7,797 nt of DNA from assembly GCA_902488555.1 (NCBI GenBank), contig CABTWT010000051.1, positions 1 to 7,797 on the forward strand, read 5' to 3'. Positions 1 to 6,254 of this stretch are shown piece by piece (positions within the stretch are counted from its first letter, which is position 1; every line of letters starts with the position of its first letter). The position numbers and the translations under genes were made by a program. The notes under the pieces are model-generated. The model did not search any database. It was not told the origin of the DNA and saw only the letters and a program-made list of their open reading frames with translations. The DNA comes from an uncultured Anaerococcus sp. (lineage in GTDB: Bacteria; Bacillota_A; Clostridia; Tissierellales; Peptoniphilaceae).

Positions 1-933
1 AATTTTATAAGAGATGAAAAAGAAATTGCAACTATTTATGAAAGAGATGACATAAAAGCCCTATCCATCAGATATTCCTTGCCAGAAGATCTTACAAATT
101 ATATTTACCAAAATTATGGTATGGATTACACCAAAAAATTTTTAAGATATATAAATAGTGAGCAAGTTATCTCTATTAGGGTAAATAATCTAAAAACAAA
201 TAAGGAAGAATTAACAGAAAAGCTAAGAGCTCTTGGCTACCAAATAGAAGATGGGAAAATATCTAAAAATGCTATGAGGGTTTTAAATCCAGCTGGATTA
301 GCTGAAAGTATAGCTTTTAAAAATGGACTTTTTACCATCCAACAAGAATCTTCTATGAAAACTATAGAGGTACTAGATCCTAAAAAAGGTGCAAAGATTT
401 TAGACTTATGTGCAGCGCCAGGTACAAAGACCTCATATATAGGTGAATACATTGAAAATGATGGAAAGATCATAGCCAACGACCTATTAGAACAAAAACT
501 TCCCTTAATCAAAGAGAATATTGATAGGCTGGGACTAAAAAATATCGAGCTTAAATCATTTGACGCGACTATATTGCAAGATAAGTATATAGATGCCTTT
601 GATTATGTCCTAATTGATGCACCTTGTTCGGGCCTTGGGGTTATGGGAAGAAAAGCAGAAATACGTTATAATAGAAGTATAGAAGATATAAAAATCCTAG
701 CAAAACTTCAAAGAGATATTTTAGCTAATGCAGTCAAATACTTAAGGACTGATGGAAAGCTCCTATACTCTACTTGCACCATAGGTAGCATTGAAAATAA
801 GGCGAATTTTGAATACTTAAGGTCTATGAATGACCTTGAACTAATACCTATAGATGGCAAAGATTATATAGAATATGTAAACTTTGAGGATGAAACTGAC
901 GGATTTTTTATAAGTAAATTTAAGAAGATATAA
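1..933 (+). CDS. rsmB: 16S rRNA (cytosine-C5)-methyltransferase RsmB, 3' part (5' end outside window)
   Basis: RsmB methylates C967 (E. coli numbering) of 16S rRNA with S-adenosylmethionine in the cytoplasm. The frame is open from base 1, so the gene enters from the left. The first 310 visible codons keep the linker (IRYS, about codons 24-27) and the whole catalytic Rossmann domain. Probably 120-140 residues of the NusB-like N-terminal RNA-binding domain are missing. The SAM-binding motif DLCAAPGTKT is at window codons 135-144. DAPCSGLG (206-213) carries the conserved motif IV Cys209, and YSTCTIGS (256-263) carries motif VI Cys259; these are the two cysteines used by RsmB/NOL1/NSUN m5C enzymes. 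A TTG at base 79 could be misread as a start, but it lies inside the conserved protein. The stop is one base before rlmN. Family identity is very secure; RsmB rather than a YebU/RsmF paralogue is inferred from its neighbours. Confidence 0.95.
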   Translation, partial: NFIRDEKEIATIYERDDIKALSIRYSLPEDLTNYIYQNYGMDYTKKFLRYINSEQVISIRVNNLKTNKEELTEKLRALGYQIEDGKISKNAMRVLNPAGLAESIAFKNGLFTIQQESSMKTIEVLDPKKGAKILDLCAAPGTKTSYIGEYIENDGKIIANDLLEQKLPLIKENIDRLGLKNIELKSFDATILQDKYIDAFDYVLIDAPCSGLGVMGRKAEIRYNRSIEDIKILAKLQRDILANAVKYLRTDGKLLYSTCTIGSIENKANFEYLRSMNDLELIPIDGKDYIEYVNFEDETDGFFISKFKKI

Positions 934-934
934 T

Positions 935-1960
935 ATGAAACAAAGTATAAATGACAAGACAATTAAAGAATTAGAAGATATTTTCCTAGAAAACGGATAT
1001 CAAAAGTTTAGAGCCAAACAGGTTTTCAGGCAAATTCACGTAAATAAAGTTAATGATTTTAGTCAGATGACTGATCTTTCTAAGGATATGAGAGAAAGTT
1101 TGGCCAATGAATTTGAAATCGATAAGGTGAGCTTATTAAAAACATTTGAATCAAAGGTAGATTCTACTAAAAAATATTTGTTTGAACTTAAAGATGGCAA
1201 TATCATTGAAGCAGTTTTCATGGACTATAAGGATAGAAAAACCATATGCATCTCATCACAAGTTGGTTGTAGGATGGGATGTACTTTCTGTGCTTCCACA
1301 AAAAATGGCCTAGAAAGGCATATGACAGCTTCAGAATTAATAGAAGAAGTTTATACCCTTGAAAGATTAAATGGAGATATAAACAATATTGTAATAATGG
1401 GTATTGGAGAGCCACTAGATAATTATAAGAATATTACAAAGTTTTTAGAAATTATTACAGATGAAAATGGAAGAAATCTATCTCACAGATCTATAACCTT
1501 GTCTACATCTGGCCTAACTCCAAAAATATATGACCTTGCTGATTCTGGCCTTGATATAAATCTTGCTGTTAGTCTTCACTATGCAACAGATGAGAAAAGA
1601 AAAAAATATATGCCAGTTGCTAAGAAGTATGATATAAAGGGACTTATTAAAGCAACTGATTACTATCTAGATAAGACAAAAAGAAGAGTATCTTTTGAAT
1701 ATGTTGTAATAGATGGTGTCAATAACCTTGATAGCGATATCGATAATCTCAAAAAACTTCTAAAGGGTAAAAATATACATATTAATCTTATCCCACTAAA
1801 CCCAATAGAAGAATTTAAGCATGGGAAGACAACAAATAAGATAATAAATGATTTTAAGGAAAAACTTACAAGAAATGGCCTAAATGCCACAGTTAGATAT
1901 TCTATGGGCCAAGATATAGATGCTAGCTGTGGACAACTAAGGAATAACTACGCGAGGTAA
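935..1960 (+). CDS. rlmN: Dual-specificity 23S rRNA/tRNA adenine-C2 methyltransferase RlmN
   Basis: This radical-SAM enzyme makes 2-methyladenosine at A2503 of 23S rRNA and at A37 of some tRNAs, tuning the peptidyl-transferase exit tunnel and decoding. At 341 residues it is near the normal family length. The CX3CX2C cluster-binding motif uses Cys112, Cys116 and Cys119, within QVGCRMGCTFCAST (109-122). Cys105, seven residues upstream, aligns with catalytic Cys118 of E. coli RlmN. Cys332 in SCGQL (331-335) aligns with the methyl-carrying Cys355. GIGEPLDNY (156-164) is the SAM-contacting GEP motif. The ATG lies one base after the rsmB stop with only a weak AGAAG-type ribosome site, so translation is probably coupled to rsmB. 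RlmN is favoured over the resistance paralogue Cfr by the housekeeping context and overall similarity. All 16 arginines use AGA or AGG. Confidence 0.97.
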   Translation: MKQSINDKTIKELEDIFLENGYQKFRAKQVFRQIHVNKVNDFSQMTDLSKDMRESLANEFEIDKVSLLKTFESKVDSTKKYLFELKDGNIIEAVFMDYKDRKTICISSQVGCRMGCTFCASTKNGLERHMTASELIEEVYTLERLNGDINNIVIMGIGEPLDNYKNITKFLEIITDENGRNLSHRSITLSTSGLTPKIYDLADSGLDINLAVSLHYATDEKRKKYMPVAKKYDIKGLIKATDYYLDKTKRRVSFEYVVIDGVNNLDSDIDNLKKLLKGKNIHINLIPLNPIEEFKHGKTTNKIINDFKEKLTRNGLNATVRYSMGQDIDASCGQLRNNYAR

Positions 1961-1962
1961 TA

Positions 1963-2685
1963 ATGAAATTTAGTACGATTTCCAATATTGGAAAGGTTAG
2001 AAAAACAAATGAAGATTCCTACGGAAATATTTCTATAGAAAACTACGACTTCTTTGTGGTTGCTGATGGTATGGGTGGCCACAGCGATGGAGAGCTAGCA
2101 AGTAGCCTAGCATGTACATCATTTACAGATTTTATAGAGAACTCTAAAGCTGAAGACTTTGAAAGTATTGTAGATTTTCAAGAAAAGGCAATACTCTATG
2201 CCAATAATGAAGTTTATAAGTTAGCTACAGAAAAAAATGAAAAAATGGGCACGACTGTAGTCTGCCTTTGCATAGACTATAAAGAAAATAGCCTACACAT
2301 CGCCCATGTTGGTGATTCTAGGATTTACTTATACAGAGCTAGTGAGCTTAACCAGCTAACCAAAGACCACTCACTAATAAACGAACTTATAGATAGTGGT
2401 GCCCTTAACGAAGAAGAAGCAAATCACTTTGCCAATAAGGCTGCAGTCACAAGGGCTGTTGGTGTTAGCGCTGATATAATGGTAGATAATAAATCTCTAG
2501 CATATGAGAAAGATGACATAATCTTGCTTGTAACAGATGGGCTTACCAACGAGCTAGAGCCTAAGGATATTGTTGAAGTGATCAAAAATTATGATGATGT
2601 TTTTGATATTTCAATGAACTTGATGGATAAGGCAATTGATAAGGGTGGCCGAGACAATGTGACGGTTACTACTGTTAAGATCTAA
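1963..2685 (+). CDS. stp: PP2C-family Ser/Thr protein phosphatase (Stp/PrpC type)
   Basis: This cytosolic metal-dependent phosphatase reverses phosphorylation by the PASTA kinase encoded next to it. The single-domain protein of 240 residues matches the bacterial Stp/PrpC/PstP catalytic-domain length. Motifs appear in family order: NED (16-18), VVADGMGGH (32-40, metal ligands Asp35/Gly36), MGTT (95-98), HVGDSRIYL (115-123), LVTDGLTN (189-196, metal Asp192) and GGRDNVT (228-234, metal Asp231). There is no signal peptide or membrane segment. A good GAGG ribosome site (1954-1957) inside the end of rlmN stands five bases before the ATG. Placement directly before the kinase is the standard phosphatase-kinase pair of Firmicutes, which supports the partner assignment. 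No catalytic residue appears to be missing. Confidence 0.96.
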   Translation: MKFSTISNIGKVRKTNEDSYGNISIENYDFFVVADGMGGHSDGELASSLACTSFTDFIENSKAEDFESIVDFQEKAILYANNEVYKLATEKNEKMGTTVVCLCIDYKENSLHIAHVGDSRIYLYRASELNQLTKDHSLINELIDSGALNEEEANHFANKAAVTRAVGVSADIMVDNKSLAYEKDDIILLVTDGLTNELEPKDIVEVIKNYDDVFDISMNLMDKAIDKGGRDNVTVTTVKI

Positions 2686-2695
2686 GAGGGTAGTT

Positions 2696-4663
2696 ATGGA
2701 AAAATTAGTTTTAGACGAAAGGTATGAAATTATAGAGCAAATAGGCGTAGGAGGTATGGCCAAGGTTTACAAGGCCAAGGATAGACTCCTAGACCGATTT
2801 GTAGCTATCAAGGTTCTTAAAGACCAATACGCTGAAGATACCGAATTTCTCAAAAAATTTAATAACGAAGCTCAATCTGCTGCCAAACTATCCCATGTAA
2901 ATATTGTAAATGTCTTTGATATAGGAGAAGACTTATACAAGGGACAGAGAATATATTACATAGTAATGGAATATGTGGAAGGTCAAACCCTTAAGGATTT
3001 GATTTTATCAAAGGGCAAGCTTTCTAACCAAGAAATAATAGATTATTCTGTTCAAATAGCCAAAGCCCTTAGAATGGCCCACAATGCTGGGATAATCCAT
3101 AGAGACATCAAACCTCAAAACATCCTAATTGATAATTATGGACTACTTAAGGTGACAGATTTTGGTATAGCAAGGGTTTCATCAAATGCTACAATAACAT
3201 ATACTAGTTCAATACTTGGTACAGTACATTACATTTCACCAGAACAAGCCAAGGGTAATATAGTTGACGAGAAGAGCGACCTTTATTCTCTAGGAGCTGT
3301 AATGTATGAGATGGCTACTGGCAAGGTGCCCTTTGATGCTGACAACTCTGTTGGTATTGCTCTTATGCATATACAAGATGAACCAATTAGCGCCAAAGAA
3401 CTTAATCCAGAATTATCAGATCATTTAAATTATATAATAATGAAGCTTCTCAAAAAGGAAGCATCAGAAAGATTTTTAAATGCCAGAGAATTAATCGATG
3501 CATTAGAAGATGAAGATTTTATTTATGATCAGGAAGATTTGTCTGAAACTGCTCCGATTCCAATTGTTGTTCCAAAAGATAAGGTGACTAGCAAAGTTTA
3601 CCAGCAAAACTATGAACAAGAAGAAGTGGAAAAGGAAAAAGAAGCAGTTTATGTTTCAAATCCAGATAAGAAAAATTCTTCTAGCAAGAATAAAAAAGCA
3701 AAAAAACTTTGGCCACTTATACTACTAGCTTTAGTTCTATTATCAGCTGTATATTTTTTAAGGAATAGGACTAGTAGCAAACAAATAGAAGTACCAACGG
3801 TATTAAACCTCAACCAATCTCAAGCAATAAATGAACTTGAGAGAAGAGGTCTTAAGGCAAATATTTCACTAACAGAAGAAAGTGATGAGTACGAAATTGG
3901 CAAGGTAATGAGCCAGGACCCAAGCCCAAATACCAAGGTTGACAGGGGAAGTCAAGTAAACCTAGTGATAAGTAAGGGCAGAGAAGTGGAAGTTCCAGAC
4001 CTTAGAAATATGACCATAGCCCAGGCAGAAGAAGTCCTAAAAGAAGCTGGTCTTAGACTAGGTCGTACTATGACACAAAAAAGCGACAATGTAGATAAGG
4101 ACTTAATCATAAGCCAAGATCCAAGATCTTATAGTAAACTTCAAGCTGGAAGTGAAATAGACGTTACAGTAAGTACAGGGCCAGATGGCAGAGTTGAGAC
4201 TATTGAGGTTCCAAATGTCCTAGGCCACACTGAACAAGATGCCAGAGCTATTTTAAACCAAGCAGGTCTAGCTATTGCAAATGTCAACTACTACAATAGC
4301 GATAACACCCAACAAGGTCTTGTAATGAGTCAGTCAATAGCTGCCGGTACAAGAGTTGCCAAGGATTCTCAAATAGAGATATCTATATCTACAGGTCCAA
4401 AAGAAGTTATACCAGAAGAGAATAATATAAAAGATGTTGAACTAAGAGTTGAAATAACAGAGCCAAAAGACCAATACTACGTAGAGGTTTACGACATAGT
4501 AAATGGTCAAAGAGGCCAAAGCATGTATAGTGGAACACAAACTCATGCAGAAGTAGAAAACAATGGCGGAGTGCTCATAGTTAATGTAAAAGCAAGTGTA
4601 GGAGCCTATCTAGAAATAGTTGTAGATGGACAATCCTACGGAGTAACTGTGGTAAATCAATGA
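2696..4663 (+). CDS. prkC: Membrane PASTA-domain Ser/Thr protein kinase (PrkC/Stk1/PknB type)
   Basis: This transmembrane kinase senses muropeptides or lipid II outside the cell and phosphorylates cytosolic targets in growth, division and translation control. The kinase domain spans about residues 10-275. It has a glycine loop GVGGMAKVY (17-25), ATP-binding Lys39, helix-C Glu58, HRDIKPQN (135-142, catalytic Asp137), DFG (155-157) and SPE (181-183). The activation loop between them is rich in Thr/Ser (166-176), resembling the autophosphorylated loop of B. subtilis PrkC. A charged juxtamembrane linker (276-337) ends in a Lys cluster. One hydrophobic helix follows (about 338-355), giving an inside-out topology. 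Outside are three PASTA repeats, about 363-428, 431-496 and 503-568. A last β-rich segment (575-655) resembles the Ig-like tail of PrkC. GAGGG at 2686-2690 sets the ATG with a five-base gap. The stop overlaps rsgA. Confidence 0.97.
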   Translation: MEKLVLDERYEIIEQIGVGGMAKVYKAKDRLLDRFVAIKVLKDQYAEDTEFLKKFNNEAQSAAKLSHVNIVNVFDIGEDLYKGQRIYYIVMEYVEGQTLKDLILSKGKLSNQEIIDYSVQIAKALRMAHNAGIIHRDIKPQNILIDNYGLLKVTDFGIARVSSNATITYTSSILGTVHYISPEQAKGNIVDEKSDLYSLGAVMYEMATGKVPFDADNSVGIALMHIQDEPISAKELNPELSDHLNYIIMKLLKKEASERFLNARELIDALEDEDFIYDQEDLSETAPIPIVVPKDKVTSKVYQQNYEQEEVEKEKEAVYVSNPDKKNSSSKNKKAKKLWPLILLALVLLSAVYFLRNRTSSKQIEVPTVLNLNQSQAINELERRGLKANISLTEESDEYEIGKVMSQDPSPNTKVDRGSQVNLVISKGREVEVPDLRNMTIAQAEEVLKEAGLRLGRTMTQKSDNVDKDLIISQDPRSYSKLQAGSEIDVTVSTGPDGRVETIEVPNVLGHTEQDARAILNQAGLAIANVNYYNSDNTQQGLVMSQSIAAGTRVAKDSQIEISISTGPKEVIPEENNIKDVELRVEITEPKDQYYVEVYDIVNGQRGQSMYSGTQTHAEVENNGGVLIVNVKASVGAYLEIVVDGQSYGVTVVNQ

Positions 4664-5529
4664 TTGGTAAAATTATAAAATCACAAAAAGATCTTTACTA
4701 TGTCAAAACAAAAGATGAGACCTATATGTCAAAAGCAAGGGGAAATTTTCGTATAAGGGGGATCAAACCCCTTGTAGGTGACAATGTAAATATAGAACCA
4801 GCAGAAGACAAGACAGCCTACATCACTCATATACTTGATAGAGAGAATGAAATCAAAAGGCCAAACATAGCAAACATAGACCAAATGTTAGTATTTGTAA
4901 CTATAAATGACCCACCTTTGAATTTATTTAACCTTGATAAGTATCTGGCTATGTGCGAACACGAAAATATCGATGTAGTAATTATAATATCAAAAATCGA
5001 CCTTACAACTGATGAAAAAATCAATCAAATAATTGATATATACGAGCCTCTTTCTTACAGGATAGTAAGCATAGATAATTATAATGATTTTCCAACAGAT
5101 GAGATAATCCCAATATTAAAAGGAAAAACTTCTGCAGTTTCAGGAGCCTCAGGGGTTGGTAAAAGCACATTTTTAAATAATCTTGTAGAAAAAAATATAG
5201 AAATTGGTGAGATTTCCCAAAAATCGAAAAGGGGGAAGAACACAACTCGCCATACAGAGATTTTTGCCATAGATGAAGATAGCTTTATCTTTGACACGCC
5301 AGGCTTTGATAGCTTTGATTTTGACTTTATAGAAGATGAAAATCAACTAAAATACACTTTTAGGGAAATGAAAAACTCAAACTGTAAGTTCAAAAATTGC
5401 AATCATATAAACGAACCAAATTGCCAAGTGAAAGAGGCCTTAGAAAAAGGTCAAATATCACAAACAAGGTATGATAATTACAAAATGTTGTTTAATCAAT
5501 TAAAAGAAAGGCGAGAAAACAAATGGTAG
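4660..5529 (+). CDS. rsgA: Ribosome small-subunit maturation GTPase RsgA (YloQ/CpgA)
   Basis: RsgA is a circularly permuted GTPase that binds late 30S particles and proofreads the decoding centre before release. The 289-residue protein has an OB-fold N-terminus (about 1-65). The G motifs come in the permuted order G4 (SKID, 111-114), G1 (GASGVGKST, 162-170), G2 (GKNTTRHT, 192-199) and G3 (DTPG, 212-215). The C-terminal zinc knuckle is complete with Cys242, Cys247, His249 and Cys255. The ATG overlaps the prkC stop as ATGA, and no good Shine-Dalgarno site sits at a proper distance, so coupled re-initiation is likely. In B. subtilis the homologue CpgA is reported as a PrkC substrate, which gives the adjacency biological sense; phosphorylation here is inference. 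The gene ends inside the start of rpe with a 7-base overlap. Confidence 0.97.
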   Translation: MIGKIIKSQKDLYYVKTKDETYMSKARGNFRIRGIKPLVGDNVNIEPAEDKTAYITHILDRENEIKRPNIANIDQMLVFVTINDPPLNLFNLDKYLAMCEHENIDVVIIISKIDLTTDEKINQIIDIYEPLSYRIVSIDNYNDFPTDEIIPILKGKTSAVSGASGVGKSTFLNNLVEKNIEIGEISQKSKRGKNTTRHTEIFAIDEDSFIFDTPGFDSFDFDFIEDENQLKYTFREMKNSNCKFKNCNHINEPNCQVKEALEKGQISQTRYDNYKMLFNQLKERRENKW

Positions 5530-6185
5530 AACTAGCTCCATCAATACTATCTTGTAACTTTGCAAATTTAGAAGAAGACATAAGACAAACTCAGGGAACA
5601 GATCTAAAAATGCTCCATGTCGACGTTATGGATGGAATATTTGTCCCAAATATTTCTTTTGGATTCAAGGTTATAGGAGATCTTAGAAAGATTACTGATT
5701 ATTATTTTGATACTCATCTTATGATAGAAGAGCCAATTAGATACATCAAAGATTTCAAGAAAGCAGGCGTAGACAGGCTAACAATTCACTATGAAGCTTG
5801 CAAAAACCTCGATGAAACTATAAATGAAATCAAAGATAATGGTATGGAAGTTGGCCTAACTTTTAAGCCAGCAACTGATATGAACCTAATGCTTCCTTAC
5901 CTTGATAAGATTGACTTATTGCTTGTAATGAGTGTTGAACCAGGATTTGGCGGGCAAAGTTTTATGGAAGATTCGCTAGATAAAATCAGATTTTTTAGAA
6001 AATACATAGATGATAATAATCTAGATGTAAAAATCGAAGTTGATGGTGGGATCAAAACTACAAATGTCCACAAGGTAATAGATGCAGGTTGTGATATTAT
6101 TGTAGCTGGTTCAGATGTCTTTGCTAGCCATATAAGAGAAAAAATAAATAAATACTACCAGATATTTAATGAAAAGTCACTTTGA
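5523..6185 (+). CDS. rpe: Ribulose-phosphate 3-epimerase
   Basis: This enzyme interconverts D-ribulose 5-phosphate and D-xylulose 5-phosphate in the non-oxidative pentose phosphate pathway in the cytoplasm. The 220-residue TIM barrel has the usual family length. Family marks are APSILSCNF (5-13, Ser7), HVDVMDG (32-38), DTHLMI (63-68), VEPGFGGQ (138-145), EVDGGI (172-177) and AGSDVF (195-200). His32, Asp34, His65 and Asp174 are the expected metal ligands, with Asp34 and Asp174 as the acid/base pair. The start overlaps the end of rsgA by seven bases; a modest AAAGG (5507-5511) lies 11 bases upstream. In many Firmicutes thiN follows rpe in this cluster, but here a terminator comes directly after. 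The terminator's 5' arm is formed by the last codons of rpe. Confidence 0.97.
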   Translation: MVELAPSILSCNFANLEEDIRQTQGTDLKMLHVDVMDGIFVPNISFGFKVIGDLRKITDYYFDTHLMIEEPIRYIKDFKKAGVDRLTIHYEACKNLDETINEIKDNGMEVGLTFKPATDMNLMLPYLDKIDLLLVMSVEPGFGGQSFMEDSLDKIRFFRKYIDDNNLDVKIEVDGGIKTTNVHKVIDAGCDIIVAGSDVFASHIREKINKYYQIFNEKSL

Positions 6186-6201
6186 TTAGTGGCTTTTTTT
6201 T
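6172..6201 (+). terminator. Rho-independent terminator ending the rsmB-rpe operon
   Basis: AGTCAC (6175-6180) pairs with GTGGCT (6189-6194) with one T-G wobble. The helix can be lengthened by three A-U pairs into the T run. The loop is the 8 bases 6181-6188 and contains the rpe stop codon TGA (6183-6185). Eight consecutive T (6194-6201) follow the stem. The 5' arm lies in the rpe coding region, so a ribosome finishing rpe would cover it; termination may therefore be somewhat sensitive to translation. I see no matching A-tract/T-tract pair that would make it strongly bidirectional. Confidence 0.85.
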
Positions 6202-6212
6202 AATTAGGGGTA

Positions 6213-6241
6213 AATATATTAACATAAGTTGTAAATATATT
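6213..6241. promoter_or_regulatory. 12-5-12 inverted repeat upstream of the catalase gene, candidate operator
   Basis: The left arm AATATATTAACA (6213-6224) and right arm TGTAAATATATT (6230-6241) are complementary at 11 of 12 positions (only A6221/A6233 mismatch) around the spacer TAAGT. The dyad ends one base before the ribosome site. Each arm carries its own palindromic octamer AATATATT, so the same element also reads as a direct repeat of TAAATATATT with a 21-bp period, two helical turns. Position and symmetry suit a repressor operator for the catalase gene. It does not fit the PerR consensus (TTATAAT-N-ATTATAA) centred on the dyad. The binding protein is unknown. An RNA hairpin in the leader is the alternative. 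Confidence 0.5.
6215..6220 (+). promoter_or_regulatory. Possible -10 element of the catalase promoter
   Basis: TATATT here is five of six to the consensus TATAAT. It would put the transcript start near 6227 and leave a leader of about 28 bases with a well-placed ribosome site. No convincing -35 hexamer is visible 16-18 bases upstream, where only the T-rich end of the terminator lies. An identical TATATT at 6236-6241 is too close to the ribosome site to serve. A catalase promoter must lie in or near this region because the upstream operon is terminated, but the exact hexamer is weakly supported. Confidence 0.3.
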
Positions 6242-6243
6242 GG

Positions 6244-6249
6244 AAGGAG
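6244..6249 (+). promoter_or_regulatory. Strong Shine-Dalgarno site of the catalase gene
   Basis: AAGGAG, five bases before the ATG at 6255, is the best ribosome-binding site in the window. It fixes the catalase start and suggests efficient translation, unlike the coupled genes upstream. It directly abuts the inverted repeat, so a protein or hairpin at the dyad could also affect ribosome access. Confidence 0.85.
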
Positions 6250-6254
6250 ATAAA

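Noticed and set aside
79..81. TTG codon as start of a short methyltransferase
   Set aside because: The frame is open from base 1 and the residues before it (ending LSIRYS) are the conserved RsmB linker, so the gene simply begins outside the window.
237..512. Minus-strand open frame of 91 codons across rsmB
   Set aside because: It lies opposite the conserved SAM-binding region of rsmB, has no ribosome site context or recognisable protein, and is a shadow of the plus-strand codons.
1255..1310. Cfr-type antibiotic resistance methyltransferase
   Set aside because: The protein sits in the conserved rsmB-rlmN-stp-prkC housekeeping order and reads as RlmN throughout; nothing mobile is nearby.
6211..6241. 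PerR box upstream of the catalase
   Set aside because: Only about 3 of 7 bases of the PerR half-site match when centred on the dyad, and about 8 of 14 in the best shifted register, which is not convincing in such AT-rich DNA.
6211..6241. Direct repeat of TAAATATATT as a separate duplicated element
   Set aside because: The two copies are explained by the inverted repeat, because its arm ends are themselves palindromic (AATATATT).
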